From: Wolbachia endosymbiont (group B) of Eucosma cana
Lineage (GTDB): Bacteria; Pseudomonadota; Alphaproteobacteria; Rickettsiales; Anaplasmataceae
NCBI RefSeq assembly: GCF_947250645.1
Contig: NZ_OX366334.1
Span: 1,343,592-1,407,591 of the forward strand
Direction: 5' to 3'
DNA: 64,000 nucleotides
Position 1 is the first letter of the stretch; every line of letters starts with the position of its first letter. The notes under the pieces were generated by a model. It ran no database searches. It was not told the origin of the DNA and saw nothing but the letters and a program-made list of their open reading frames with translations. A program made the position numbers and the translations under genes. This document shows, piece by piece, positions 37,496-47,636 of this stretch.

Positions 37496-37667
37496 GAGAC
37501 TACTCCTACTGTAAAAGTTTAAATTATTCTTGAAGAACTAATTCATTGAATTTGTTACTTCGTGCTAAAATAATGGAGTATGTCTCTCCATCATTCAATA
37601 GCAATTACAGTATGTACTTATAGTTTGTGTGGGCGTACTTACCCACAGCTACACTAACTTACTAGTA

Positions 37668-38635
37668 CTAAATAGAAGTAGACTTTGGATTATATTCCTC
37701 AGTGAACGTTCTGCCATCTCTTACCAAAGAGTTAGCAAGTAAAAGTAGCTTTCTCATAGCAGCGGTAGAAGCAACTTTATATGGCTTTTTATATTGGTTA
37801 TATAATCTATCAAAAAAAGTTTTATGTAAGAATTCCACTCCCGTGCGCTAAGAATACACATATGCAAAACTGTTCTAACTTGTAACCTACCACCCTGAAT
37901 ACACCTTTTTCCCTTACTAAAACCACTATCTCGATTAAAAGGTGCAACTCCGGAAAGGCTGGATATTTCTTTATGTTGGAGAGTTCCAAGCTCGGGTAGA
38001 TAACAAATCATAGTAATAGCTAAGGTTTTACCTGCGCCTGGAATACTAGTTATTGATATGTATTTTTTTTTAAGTTCTTGACTTTGATCAACCAATACCA
38101 TCATTTCATCTTCTAAAATTTGAATTTGATTTTGTAAAATGACAAGCAACTCTTCTATTTGTTTTATGATAGATACATCAGTTATCTGATGAGCTTGAGT
38201 TTTTTGTATTTTTGCTATTTCTACTAGTTGATTTCTGCGAGATAATTTTTGCTTCAAGCAGTCAATATTATTGTTACTAACTTTTAAAGGAGTAACACGC
38301 ATATCTGTATTACTAATATAACGTGAGATAATGCTACAGTCTATTTTATCAGTTTTAGTAGCAATACCAAGGCTTTTTGCGTAGTCTCTAACCCATCTAG
38401 GCTGAATGACATATACTTTGAAACCATGGCTTAGTAAAGTATAAGCACATAATTTTTCGTACCCACCAGTTGCTTCAAGTCCAACTTTGGTTACATTATG
38501 CAAACGTAAAAAGTCGAGTATTTGATCAATAGCTTGTACGTTATTTTCAAATACTTTATGATGCCCAAGTGGATGGACATCAACATCTAGTTTAGTTTTG
38601 CTAACATCAATTCCAGCAACTATATTTGATAACAT
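37668..38635 (-). pseudogene. IS110-family transposase (second type), frameshifted near C-terminus
   Basis: Only distantly similar to its neighbour. AGIDVSKTKLDVDV, VGLEATGGYEK and IATKTDKIDCSIISRY give the DEDD residues; ITSIPGAGKTLAITM and GGRLQVRTVLHMCIL the C-terminal domain. After SAREWNSYIK the frame is off by one: reading with one extra base in the AAAA run near 37827 restores RLYNQYKKPYKVASTAAMRK and continues to a stop at 37668. As it stands translation ends at 37754 with a wrong tail. Confidence 0.85.
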
Positions 38636-38797
38636 AATTCCTCCATAAAAATAATGTATACTGCATTTTCCACCCTTATATACGAGCCTAAAAGCTCAAC
38701 CAGTTGTTCGGAACTTTCAGTACAAAACATAAAAGAAGAGAACCTTGCTGATGGACGGTCCTTATGACCAAGATGTAGGACGGTTCCTCTTCTCTAT
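38636..38797 (-). other. Non-coding upstream end of the second IS110-type element
   Basis: Structured DNA with near-repeats 'ggacggtcc' and 'ggacggttcc', bracketed by the inverted pair agaagagaacc / ggttcctcttct. This is where some IS110 elements encode their bridge RNA. Confidence 0.4.
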
Positions 38798-38854
38798 GTG
38801 TCTTTATATCACTATTTTATAATATTTTATAAAGACTTGTTTTTAACATATAAG

Positions 38855-39148
38855 ATGCAGACTCCTTTACATATTGCAGCAGAAGGAGGACATAGTTATT
38901 TGTTAGAGGAGCTGCTTAAAAAGGGAGCTGCTGTTAACTTAGCAGATGATGAGGGAAATACTCCACTTCATTGCGTTGGTGGTATGGGCGGCGGTGAAGA
39001 CGATAAAGAAGTAATAAAACTTTTACTTAAAGCAGGGGCAAATATTAATTTAGTTAATAGAGAAGGAGATACTCCTTTAAGTAGTTATGATTTAAGAAGT
39101 AGTCATCTTATACCAATTCCCGCTATACAAGCAACGAATAGACAATAA
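38855..39148 (+). pseudogene. Ankyrin-repeat protein, C-terminal fragment
   Basis: Two ankyrin repeats: MQTPLHIAAEGGHSYLLEEL, then KKGAAVNLADDEGNTPLH, and VIKLLLKAGANINLVNREGD, ending after TPLSSYDLR. The ATG chosen is inside the first repeat; the frame opens at 38798, but those residues (SLYHYFIIFYKD) are not ankyrin-like. The N-terminal part is missing where the IS110-type element lies. Probably a remnant of a larger ank gene. Confidence 0.7.
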
Positions 39149-39192
39149 TGGAAAAAAAGCCATACTGAAGTAAGTAAAATAGCGAGGTTTAG

Positions 39193-40129
39193 ATGGCATT
39201 AAGATCAAAATTATTGGATGAAAAAGTGGTAAAATCAGCAAAAGAGATGCTGAAGAGAGTAAGAAATAATGCGTATGTTGCAAAAAAACTAAATGCTGTA
39301 ATTGCAGGAAAAAAGCACAGTATAACAGCTGTAGCAAAAATATGTTGCATTTCGAGAAAGGCAATTACTACATGGATAAAGCACATAAAATTTGGAAGAG
39401 AAGAAAAATTATTTGCTCCACCTCAACGCCGAGGAAAACCCCAATATTACTATTAGAGAAATGAGAATAAGAATCCAAGAAAGATTTGGTTTGAATATCA
39501 GCAAATCCGCAATACATCGTAATATGCAAAAAATGAAATTCTCATATATCACACCAACATAGTGGACAAGATAAAAACAAGCAAGAGGAGTTTTAAAAAA
39601 AACCTCAATGAAACTATTGTCATGCATTCTGAAAAAGAGCTATTTTTCTTCGATGAATCACGGTTTGGTACACATTCAAAAATTGGACATGGGTGGTTTA
39701 AAAAAGGCAGTAGGACACAGGTTAAGGTAAAATTAGGTAGGGAAAATTTTTATCTCTATAGTGCAGTTAATCCCAGAAATGGAGAGAATTTTAGCTTATT
39801 TGCACCAAACGTCAACACTGATTGTATAAATATATTCCTTGAACAGATGTCGCAATATTTAGGAATAAGAAAGGCTTTTCTCGTGATGGATTGCGCTAGT
39901 TGGAAAAAATTTAAAGGTACCTAAAAATATCGAAATTATATACCTACCACCATACTCACCTGACCTCAATCCTGTTGAGAGGTTTTGGTTATATATAAAA
40001 CAGAACATTTTACGCAATAAAATCTACGATACAATTGTTCTGCTTGAATGTGCTTTGTGTAAATTTATTACCTCTCTTTCCCCTTCCACGGTTAAACAAC
40101 TCTGCAATGCTTCTTATTTGGTTCATTAA
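39193..40129 (+). pseudogene. IS630-family transposase, several frameshifts
   Basis: Segments of one transposase in successive frames: an N-terminal HTH part (VAKICCISRKAITTWIKHIK), a linker (IREMRIRIQERFGLNISKSA), the DDE core beginning ELFFFDESRFGTHSKIGHGW (first Asp) and LVMDCASWKK (second), and finally LPPYSPDLNPVERFWLYIKQ with the last Asp/Glu. At least three frame changes separate them, so it is inactive. It lies directly after the ankyrin fragment. Confidence 0.88.
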
Positions 40130-40156
40130 TTTGGTATTAGTGCAGATATAAAATTG

Positions 40157-40819
40157 ATGATAGTTCACATTACAAAACTAAAAGCTGCTGGGTTGTTTAT
40201 CAATCAGCGAAATATTCAATTTATGGATGAGTTAGTGAGGTTCTGGAGAGGAAGAAATAACAATTTCTTGCAGAATTTACCAAGGTGGTTTTCAAAATTT
40301 AACAAAGAAGTGTCAAAGCTCAAGAAAGAGAATAGTGTGCTATATACCTTTCTGAGAGAAAGTAACATTAATGTGCTAGTTAAAATGTGGGAAGAAAGCG
40401 AATATATAAGAAACAAATTTATTGGTAGAGATTTAAATAAGGAATTAAAAGAGATTTTAAAAGAACGGTATTCAAAATATGCTGACATTTTAATCAACAA
40501 AGCCGATGACATAAGAAGAAAAATATTTCTACATAATAATAAGCTACTACTTGATCCTTTGTCAGAACATTATCAATATAGCTTCAAAGATATGACGTTT
40601 ACTGATATCAGAAATTTTTTTGACGTTCATAAAGAGGATTTTAGAAAAAAATCACAAATATCTCTAATTGACTTGATAGATCTAAGTGACGTAAGAAAAA
40701 ACACTCCTATACTGAAAGTACAAGCATTTGTTGAGATTATTAGGAATGTAAAACCTAGCAGAAATCTTGATAATTCAAACGCTGAACAACTTCAAGCTAT
40801 TGATAGAAAAATCCCTTAA
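40157..40819 (+). CDS. Hypothetical protein, probably truncated at its N-terminus
   Basis: 220 residues from ATG 40157. The frame is open from the stop codon of the IS630 pseudogene, so the element probably cut off an earlier part. It is basic and helical: FLQNLPRWFSKFNKEVSKLK, YTFLRESNINVLVKMWEES, and a C-terminal DLIDLSDVRKNTPILKVQAF. No family recognised. A bidirectional hairpin follows. Confidence 0.5.
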   Translation: MIVHITKLKAAGLFINQRNIQFMDELVRFWRGRNNNFLQNLPRWFSKFNKEVSKLKKENSVLYTFLRESNINVLVKMWEESEYIRNKFIGRDLNKELKEILKERYSKYADILINKADDIRRKIFLHNNKLLLDPLSEHYQYSFKDMTFTDIRNFFDVHKEDFRKKSQISLIDLIDLSDVRKNTPILKVQAFVEIIRNVKPSRNLDNSNAEQLQAIDRKIP

Positions 40820-40823
40820 TTGT

Positions 40824-40846
40824 ACATAGGCCAAGTTGGCTTATGT
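40824..40846. terminator. Hairpin between convergent genes
   Basis: ACATAGGCCAA-G-TTGGCTTATGT: an 11-bp stem (one G-T pair, tight loop) followed by a T-rich stretch. It lies between the hypothetical gene on the plus strand and mlaD on the minus strand and could serve both. Confidence 0.55.
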
Positions 40847-40856
40847 GTTCTTATTC

Positions 40857-41312
40857 TCACTTTGTAAACATGCCAATAATTTTATCCATTATTCCGCCCA
40901 TATTTGCTTCAGCTTGAGTGTGTGCTATCTTACCACCGTGTGAAATTAATTTGGGATCTGCGCCAGGTGATATATTAACAAATTTACTACCAACAACTCC
41001 ACTGCTAGTGATTAGGGCTGAGCTATCAACTGGGAGTTTTATATCCCTACTTATACACATGTCGATTCGTGCTATGTAGGTAGCTTTGTCGAGTGATACA
41101 CCAGTTATGCTTCCGACTTCCACACCAGAGATCTTGACACTATCACCAACTCCTACACCGTTAGCATCAGTAAAAAGGCCATGTATTTTATAACAATCCT
41201 TATAGTTTTTCTTTATGTAAGATAATTTATCAATAGCGAAGAAGATAAGAAAAACAGTAAAAATTAATACAAATGAACCAGCAGTTATTTCAAGTATATT
41301 TGACCTTCGCAT
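40857..41312 (-). CDS. mlaD: MlaD-like MCE-domain lipid transport protein
   Basis: 151 residues, the length of MlaD. One N-terminal membrane anchor (TAGSFVLIFTVFLIFFAI), then the MCE domain: HGLFTDANGVGVGDSVKISG and ITSSGVVGSKFVNISPGAD. MlaD is the hexameric periplasmic ring of the Mla system that carries phospholipids between membranes. Two bases separate it from the NDUFA12-like gene upstream, so they are probably one operon. Confidence 0.92.
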   Translation of the reverse strand: MRRSNILEITAGSFVLIFTVFLIFFAIDKLSYIKKNYKDCYKIHGLFTDANGVGVGDSVKISGVEVGSITGVSLDKATYIARIDMCISRDIKLPVDSSALITSSGVVGSKFVNISPGADPKLISHGGKIAHTQAEANMGGIMDKIIGMFTK

Positions 41313-41314
41313 CT

Positions 41315-41620
41315 TTAGTTATTAGGATTCCAGCTTTCATAGTAATTTTTCACCTTTTGGTTTGGGTAGTATGCATCTTTTGTACCTGTTAAATTAGGAA
41401 TTTTTCTTTTGTTATTATTCACTGGTACTGCATTATCAGTATAATGCAGCCATATATGCCATGCTGGAGGAATTGTTGTAGGCTCAGAAACATTGTCATA
41501 TATTACCCATCTTTTTCCTTTACTTGATTCATAGTAAGAATTTCCGTTTTCGTCCCTTCCTATAAGTTCACCTTCTCTCCGCAATAGGCTCGTTACTGCA
41601 TTATAAATTTTAGACAACAT
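41315..41620 (-). CDS. NDUFA12-like complex I accessory subunit
   Basis: 101 residues. The segment DENGNSYYESSKGKRWVIYD and PPAWHIWLHYT match the NDUFA12/B17.2 family, an alphaproteobacterial and mitochondrial accessory subunit of NADH:ubiquinone oxidoreductase. The C-terminal YYPNQKVKNYYESWNP is also typical. In alphaproteobacteria this gene is often next to mla genes, as here. Confidence 0.9.
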   Translation of the reverse strand: MLSKIYNAVTSLLRREGELIGRDENGNSYYESSKGKRWVIYDNVSEPTTIPPAWHIWLHYTDNAVPVNNNKRKIPNLTGTKDAYYPNQKVKNYYESWNPNN

Positions 41621-41684
41621 AAAGGTGTTAAAACAAAAAGTATTATATATACTAATACTTTAACGATGTATTAACAACAGTTTA

Positions 41685-43133
41685 ATGCAATTACCAATTC
41701 TACAAGTTATTATACCAATAATTGCATCGATGTTCTGCTTTCTTACCAGGAAACATAGGGTGTCCTGGTTTATCTCTTTTTTTACAACGGCAGCTACTTT
41801 CTTTATTTCATTAATGTTGCTAGTGAAAACATACAATGGTGAAATTATAACTTATTATCTTGGAGATTGGGCTCCTCCATACGGAATAGAGTTGAGAATT
41901 GACATATTGAACTCCTTGATTCTAACTTTGGTGAATTTTATAGCGCTGATTAGTGTGCTTTATAGCTTTCATATTAATGAAAAAGAGATTAGCAAAAACA
42001 AAATCTCTGGTTTTTACTCTCTATTTCTACTGTGCCTAAGTGGATTACTCGGAATTTTAGTAACAAACGATATATTCAACCTTTATGTCTTTTTAGAAAT
42101 TTCATCTCTTTCTTCTTATGTTTTAGTTTCAATGGGAAGGGATAAGAAAGCTTTAGTTGCAGCATTTGAATACCTCATTAGTGGTACTCTAGGAGCAACA
42201 TTTTACTTGTTTGGCATCGGCCTTTTATACTCTATGACCGGAACGCTCAACATGTCTGACATGGCTGAAAGAATAGTACCATTATACGATAATAACATCA
42301 TAAGACTTGGTACATTATTCATTTTTGTTGGTCTCTCAATCAAAATGGCACTGTTTCCACTCAGCAGATGGCTGGTTAACGCATATAGTGAAGCACCTAG
42401 CTTCATTAGCATATTTTTTTCAGGTACAGTAACCAAAGTGATGATATATGTTTTTATCAGAATCTTTTACACTGTTTTTCAGCAAAAATTTTTCTTACCA
42501 CTAAGCACCGTGATGATCATCCTTGCGCTTTGTGCTGTTGTATTTGGATCAATATCTGCAATGATCGAAAAAGATATAAAAAGACTGTTTGCTCACTCCA
42601 GTATCAGTCAGATTGGCTATATAATTTTAATGCTGGGCTTAAATTCAAAAGCAGGTTTGTTTTCAGCAGTTCTTCACATAGTAAATCATAGCATGATAAA
42701 AACGTCTTTATTCATGACTGCAGGGTGTATTTCTTATAAGTTTGGTATGACAAAAATAGAAAATTTATCAGGACTAAAAAAGTCAATGCCCTATACAACA
42801 CTTGCATTTACTCTACTTAGTTTCGCATTAATCGGTGTACCTTTGACAAATGGCTTTGTAAGTAAGTGGTATATGATGAAAGCAATTATCGAATCTCATG
42901 CATGGATTTCCCTTGCAGTTTTTGCTGCTGGCTCTTTTCTTGCACTAATATATATGTGGAGAATGGTTGAGAAAATATATTTTGAAAACAGTACAGCATC
43001 AAACGCTGGAATGACACTTAATGAGGTACCATTGCTTATGCTCTTTTGTCTATTATTTATGGCAATTTTAACGGTAATAACTGGGATATATAGTAGTCCA
43101 ATTCGGTTGGTAATTAATAAATTTGTTTTTTGA
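41685..43133 (+). CDS. MrpD-like proton-antiporter membrane subunit (NuoN/MnhD family)
   Basis: 482 residues with about fourteen membrane helices. LYVFLEISSLSSYVLVSMGR holds the conserved Glu of helix 5, and FVGLSIKMALFPLSRWLVNA the conserved Lys of helix 7; FAHSSISQIGYIILMLGLN follows. It belongs to the antiporter-like subunits of complex I and Mrp Na+/H+ antiporters. Without other nuo or mrp genes beside it, MrpD-like is the safer name. Confidence 0.85.
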   Translation: MQLPILQVIIPIIASMFCFLTRKHRVSWFISFFTTAATFFISLMLLVKTYNGEIITYYLGDWAPPYGIELRIDILNSLILTLVNFIALISVLYSFHINEKEISKNKISGFYSLFLLCLSGLLGILVTNDIFNLYVFLEISSLSSYVLVSMGRDKKALVAAFEYLISGTLGATFYLFGIGLLYSMTGTLNMSDMAERIVPLYDNNIIRLGTLFIFVGLSIKMALFPLSRWLVNAYSEAPSFISIFFSGTVTKVMIYVFIRIFYTVFQQKFFLPLSTVMIILALCAVVFGSISAMIEKDIKRLFAHSSISQIGYIILMLGLNSKAGLFSAVLHIVNHSMIKTSLFMTAGCISYKFGMTKIENLSGLKKSMPYTTLAFTLLSFALIGVPLTNGFVSKWYMMKAIIESHAWISLAVFAAGSFLALIYMWRMVEKIYFENSTASNAGMTLNEVPLLMLFCLLFMAILTVITGIYSSPIRLVINKFVF

Positions 43134-43148
43134 TTTTCTTATGTTTTA

Positions 43149-44282
43149 TTGTATCTCAAAGTCTGTAAAGTTTTTGCTGTGGATAAGCTGAAGAAGATTC
43201 ACTTATTATTAGTCATTAACGTAATAGCTCTGTTTTGCGTTGGCATTGTTGTGCAATATTCTTCTGCTGGAGGAAAGTGGGCTCCATTTGCAATTCACCA
43301 ATTGGTCATATTCTCTTTCTTCTTTTTGCTTGCTATAGCTATGTCATTTATAGAGCTAGATTTTTATTTGAAGCACGCTTATTTTTTTTACATAGTAGCA
43401 GTAATTGCGCTGTTAGCAGTAAATTTTTTTGGCTCGCATATAATGGGTGCAACAAGATGGATAAGAATTGGGTCAATTAGTTTACAACCATCAGAATTTG
43501 TAAAAGTGGGCTTAATACTTGCACTTGCTTGTTATTTTAATAAACAAAGTGTGTATAAAATGATGAAATTTCAAAGCTTATTTAAGCCACTTATAATTAT
43601 TTTCTTACCTGTATTCCTTGTATTGAAGCAACCTAATTTAGGAACAGCTGTAATAATATTGTTTATAGGAGCATCAATTATATTCACAGCAATAATGGAA
43701 AGATCTCATTTAATAATTTTTGGAACTCTTGGCATTTTCGCAATACCAGCTATTTGGCCTTTTTTGCGCCCTTATCACAAGCAAAGGATATTATCATTTT
43801 TGGATTCATCAGTAGATCCACTTGGAATAGGTTATAATGCACAGCAATCTCAAATAGCTATTGGTTCAGGAGGTTTGTTTGGTAAGGGATTTGTTAATGG
43901 GAGTCAAACTCAACTTGGATTTTTGCCAGAGAAACGCACAGATTTTGCTTTTGCGGTACTTAGTGAGGAATGGGGGTTCTTAGGCAGCATGACTTTGATT
44001 TTACTCTATACCACATTCCTCGCTATAATATTCTCTATCGCTTACAGGTCAAAAAATTATTTTTCTAAGTTAATATCTATCGGGGTTTTCGCCTTTTTTG
44101 GTGCTCATTTCTTTATAAACATTGGAATGACAATAGGCCTTTTACCTATAATAGGTGACCCACTTCCATTTCTATCCTATGGCGGAAGCACAACTGCTGC
44201 GAGCTTAATATGTATAGGATTGCTACTTAGTTCCGTGGCATCTATAAAGGACTTAAAGCTAAGTTTCCGATTTCACCCATAG
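43149..44282 (+). CDS. rodA: Rod-shape determining protein RodA (SEDS family)
   Basis: 367-377 residues; the frame opens with TTG, and GTG at 43179 (VDKLKKIHLLL) is a likely start. Ten membrane segments. GATRWIRIGSISLQPSEFVK, LGFLPEKRTDFAFAVLSEEW and the C-terminal DPLPFLSYGGST are SEDS motifs; the LPEKRTDF form favours RodA over FtsW. RodA polymerises lipid II, so its presence fits a residual peptidoglycan pathway along with dapE and ldcA in this window. Confidence 0.88.
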   Translation: MYLKVCKVFAVDKLKKIHLLLVINVIALFCVGIVVQYSSAGGKWAPFAIHQLVIFSFFFLLAIAMSFIELDFYLKHAYFFYIVAVIALLAVNFFGSHIMGATRWIRIGSISLQPSEFVKVGLILALACYFNKQSVYKMMKFQSLFKPLIIIFLPVFLVLKQPNLGTAVIILFIGASIIFTAIMERSHLIIFGTLGIFAIPAIWPFLRPYHKQRILSFLDSSVDPLGIGYNAQQSQIAIGSGGLFGKGFVNGSQTQLGFLPEKRTDFAFAVLSEEWGFLGSMTLILLYTTFLAIIFSIAYRSKNYFSKLISIGVFAFFGAHFFINIGMTIGLLPIIGDPLPFLSYGGSTTAASLICIGLLLSSVASIKDLKLSFRFHP

Positions 44283-44330
44283 AAAGAGCTTAGACAACCA
44301 TCACTCTGCTAATGGTTAACGTCTTATTCT

Positions 44331-45578
44331 TCAATGAGAATCCCATTTTACGGTGCTTAAATCTATTCCCTCTTGTACCATTTCCAAAAGTGGGCTCATT
44401 TCTCTTAGCCGTCCAACATTTTTAGTAACAAGATCTGCTGCATATAGAACTTCATCTTTAGTTGTAAATCGGCCAAGGCCAAATCTAATTGATGAATGCT
44501 CAAGATCGTGGCCATTGTTTAGTGATCTTATGACATAAGAAGGCTCAAGGGATGCAGATGTGCATGCAGAACCAGAGCTTACTGCTAAATCCTTGATTGC
44601 CATGATAAGAGACTCACCCTCAACATAAGGAAAACTTAAGTTGAGGTTACCAGGAATCCTATTTTCATAGTCACCATTTAAAACAACATCAGGAAATGCT
44701 TCTTTTATTTTGTTGTACAAAATATCTCTCAGTTCTTCTAATTTACTTGCTTCTGCTCCCATTTCTTCTTTAGCAATACGTGCCGCTTCACCAAAACCAA
44801 CTGCAAGGGGAGTGGGAACTGTTCCAGAGCGCATGCCTCTCTCCTGTCCACCACCACTAATTAGTGGCGTCAATCTAACACGAGGATTTTTTCTACGGAC
44901 ATATAATGCACCTATTCCCATAGGTCCATAAATTTTATGGCTAGAAAGGCTCATAAGATCAATGTTCATTTCATTTACGTCTATTGGAACTTTTCCAAAG
45001 CTTTGGGCAGCGTCTGTATGAAAAAATATATTATGCTTTCTACATATTGCACCAATTTCTTTGACAGGTTGCATTACTCCGATTTCATTATTTGCCATCA
45101 TCACTGAAATCAGAATTGTTTTATCAGTGATTGCCTCCTCAAGTTTCAACAAATCTATAATTCCGTTTTGCTTAACGGACAAATATGTAACTTTAAAGCC
45201 TTCATTTTCTAGATGTCGACAAGAATCTAAAACGCACTTATGCTCCGTGCAGACAGTTATTATATGATTCCCCTTATTCTTATAAAAATGAGCAACACCC
45301 TTGATAGCCATGTTATTTGATTCAGTTGCACCCGAGGTAAAGACGATTTCTTTGCTGTCTGCATTCACTAAATCAGCAATGTGCTTCCTTGCTTTTTCTA
45401 CTGCTTCCTCAGCTTTCCAACCAAATGAATGGCTACGAGAGTGTGCATTACTAAACTCACCAAAATAAGGTATCATCACCTCCAAAACACGAGGATCTAC
45501 TTTAGTAGTAGATTGATAATCGAGAAATATTGGTAATTTTATTTTAGTATCATGTATTTTCTTACTTTCAACATTCAT
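44331..45578 (-). CDS. iscS: Cysteine desulfurase IscS
   Basis: 415 residues from ATG 45578 (an ATG 14 codons earlier is less likely). [19 protein letters not shown] begins the family. The PLP lysine is in [14 protein letters not shown] and the catalytic loop Cys in [16 protein letters not shown]. It supplies sulfur for Fe-S clusters and tRNA thiolation. No iscU follows, and rodA converges from the left. Confidence 0.95.
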   Translation of the reverse strand: MNVESKKIHDTKIKLPIFLDYQSTTKVDPRVLEVMIPYFGEFSNAHSRSHSFGWKAEEAVEKARKHIADLVNADSKEIVFTSGATESNNMAIKGVAHFYKNKGNHIITVCTEHKCVLDSCRHLENEGFKVTYLSVKQNGIIDLLKLEEAITDKTILISVMMANNEIGVMQPVKEIGAICRKHNIFFHTDAAQSFGKVPIDVNEMNIDLMSLSSHKIYGPMGIGALYVRRKNPRVRLTPLISGGGQERGMRSGTVPTPLAVGFGEAARIAKEEMGAEASKLEELRDILYNKIKEAFPDVVLNGDYENRIPGNLNLSFPYVEGESLIMAIKDLAVSSGSACTSASLEPSYVIRSLNNGHDLEHSSIRFGLGRFTTKDEVLYAADLVTKNVGRLREMSPLLEMVQEGIDLSTVKWDSH

Positions 45579-45659
45579 AAAGCTACCAAAGAGACAAAAT
45601 TTACAACTATTTAATAGCACTAAAGCTTAATTTTTTCAAGGTATAATCTTGCCTAAACG

Positions 45660-45770
45660 AAAGTTGTCAGCGCTCTCTCCTACGTTATTCCAGTGTCCCT
45701 TTAATGTCATTCCCTATGATCAGTGTTTGACACTGGTAGGTCGAATACGCGCTAGGCAAACCTACCAGCG
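45660..45770. repeat. Degenerate dispersed palindrome
   Basis: 'cgttattccagtgtcc' and 'atcagtgtttgacactgg' are the two halves. The end overlaps the last codons of the ankyrin gene, adding a repeat-derived tail. Confidence 0.5.
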
Positions 45771-46639
45771 CTAGCAGCTTCTTGCTGTCCATTTGTTAAG
45801 ACTGGTTTATCAACTTGAGTATCAGGTTTTGACAATGCATATACAGCACTGCCAACTACTAGCGCTATAGCTGCAGTTTTAGCCACTGCTATTGGTGTAG
45901 AGGGTTTTGACTCAACTGTAACTATTCCAGTTGCAGAAAGTGCTTTCGCTATTAAAACACCTGATAATGCAGTTGCACTACCGGCAAAAAAACCTTTCGC
46001 AATTGCTGATGTGCGTTGTTTTTCCTCTTTAGTTAAATTCCTAGAAGCAGTTCTAGCATGATTTTTCACATTAACATAGGAGCCTTCACGTTTTTTTGGC
46101 GGAGTAAATACATAATCTCTTTGAATAGCCAAAGATGAAGGTGTCACTCTATAGTCATCTTTTATATTAACATTCGCACCGTTTCTTACGAGAGATTCTA
46201 CCACGTCTGCATGGCCATTCATAAGAGCTAAATGTAAAGGTGTCCATCCCTCCTTATCTTCTTGTTCATTAATCCTGATTTCATCTTTTTCCAACAGAGC
46301 ATCTACTACCTCTTTATAATCATTTTCAGCAGCTAAATGTAAAGGTGTCTTTTTATTCTTATCTTTTATATTAACATCTATCCCTTTTGTTACTATTAAA
46401 GCCTTTGTCAAGCTCGTATAGCCTAACTTAGCAGTTAAATGTAATAATGTGAATTCATTATCTCCAACTTCAAATTTATAATTTACATAAAAATTACTCT
46501 CTTCCCACTGTTTAAATACCTCTTCATTGCTTGCCTTTAGCTCTCCTTTTACTTTTTCAATTACGTTCCTTTTATCTAATTTATTATCACTATTAACCGT
46601 ACTTAATACTTCCCGCCACTGCTGATAATTTATTGTCAT
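45752..46639 (-). CDS. Ankyrin-repeat membrane protein
   Basis: 295 residues. Three ankyrin repeats at about 60-165: LLHLTAKLGYTSLTKALIV, TPLHLAAENDYKEVVDALL, TPLHLALMNGHADVVESLV. Two C-terminal hydrophobic helices follow (ATALSGVLIAKALSATGIV and AKTAAIALVVGSAVYAL). Such ank proteins are frequent in Wolbachia and are candidate host-interaction proteins. GGGTAA precedes the ATG at ribosome-binding distance. Confidence 0.88.
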   Translation of the reverse strand: MTINYQQWREVLSTVNSDNKLDKRNVIEKVKGELKASNEEVFKQWEESNFYVNYKFEVGDNEFTLLHLTAKLGYTSLTKALIVTKGIDVNIKDKNKKTPLHLAAENDYKEVVDALLEKDEIRINEQEDKEGWTPLHLALMNGHADVVESLVRNGANVNIKDDYRVTPSSLAIQRDYVFTPPKKREGSYVNVKNHARTASRNLTKEEKQRTSAIAKGFFAGSATALSGVLIAKALSATGIVTVESKPSTPIAVAKTAAIALVVGSAVYALSKPDTQVDKPVLTNGQQEAASAGRFA

Positions 46640-46760
46640 AATTTTTACCCTAATCTTAAATAATTTATTTTAATTTTTAAATAATTAAAATAAGAAATCA
46701 ATATTTATTTTAAATGAGCTTATAATCGAAATTGTGGGTAGCAAATTATTGCCTCTTGAA

Positions 46761-47213
46761 TCACAATGTTCGTATAGCTGCAACCCTGAAGCTACTATCT
46801 CTCATCCACTGAAGGTATTGCACAGTGCTGTCTACTTGATCGTCGTGGCGGGTTTCTGGGAACATTAAAATTTCATACTCAAAATCGCTGAGCCATATTG
46901 CTTGATGCGGCAGAAAAACCTTGCCGGATTCTATTATCGGAACAATCTGGTGGAATCGAGCGATTTTACTGTTATGCGGCACTATCTCAATAACAGGTAT
47001 TGTCTTTAGCTCTTGAATCAATTGTTGACCGCTTGTTTTTGCTTCGATTAAAATTGCGTGTGGCTTCCACCTTGCAGCTAATGATAGAACTTGTTCTTTA
47101 AGTTTTGGATACTCAAGCTTCGCACGGTATACATCGAGTAAATAAAACTTATTATTCACCTTTGTCCAGGTGGTGCAGACACTAAAGCCGCTAGAATCGT
47201 TTGTTGAAACAGC
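46761..47213 (-). pseudogene. Phage terminase large subunit, C-terminal (nuclease) remnant
   Basis: About 150 codons. DSSGFSVCTTWTKVNNKFYL then LLDVYRAKLEYPKLKEQV, ILIEAKTSGQQLIQEL and PETRHDDQVDSTVQYLQWM match the RNase H-like nuclease domain of large terminases; the final HDDQVDS carries catalytic aspartates. The ATPase half is absent, cut by IS3 copy E. The frame borrows a start (MGCII) from the element. With the nearby portal gene it represents a degraded HK97- or GTA-type packaging module. Confidence 0.85.
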
Positions 47214-47283
47214 TATAATGCACCCCATAAACTAGACCAAAAAAAAATGGTTGATCCGAGTAGGAAGGTAAAGGGGTAAAAGT

Positions 47284-47568
47284 ATGGCAACAAAAAAATA
47301 TGAACCAGAGTTAAAAGCAAAGATAGCTTTGGAAGCAATAAAAAATCAAAAAAGCACAGCTGAGATATGTAGTGAATATAAAATACCATCAACAAATCTA
47401 TATGATTGGCGTGATAGAGTATTGGCAAGGTTAAAAGACCTATTTGTTGAAGAAAGTGAAAGTGCGAGAAAACAAAGAATCTTAGCGCAAGAAATAGAAA
47501 GTTTACATAAAGTAATAGGAGAATTGACAGTGGAAAATAGCTATTTGAAAAAAAAATTACTGAAATAA
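47284..47568 (+). CDS. IS3-family transposase OrfA (copy E)
   Basis: Translation identical to the other copies. Confidence 0.92.
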   Translation: MATKKYEPELKAKIALEAIKNQKSTAEICSEYKIPSTNLYDWRDRVLARLKDLFVEESESARKQRILAQEIESLHKVIGELTVENSYLKKKLLK

Positions 47569-47636
47569 GCAAAAAAGATAGAGTAAGGTTTATAGAAAAA
47601 GATTCTGATCTGTCAATTAGGAAACAGGCTGATTTA

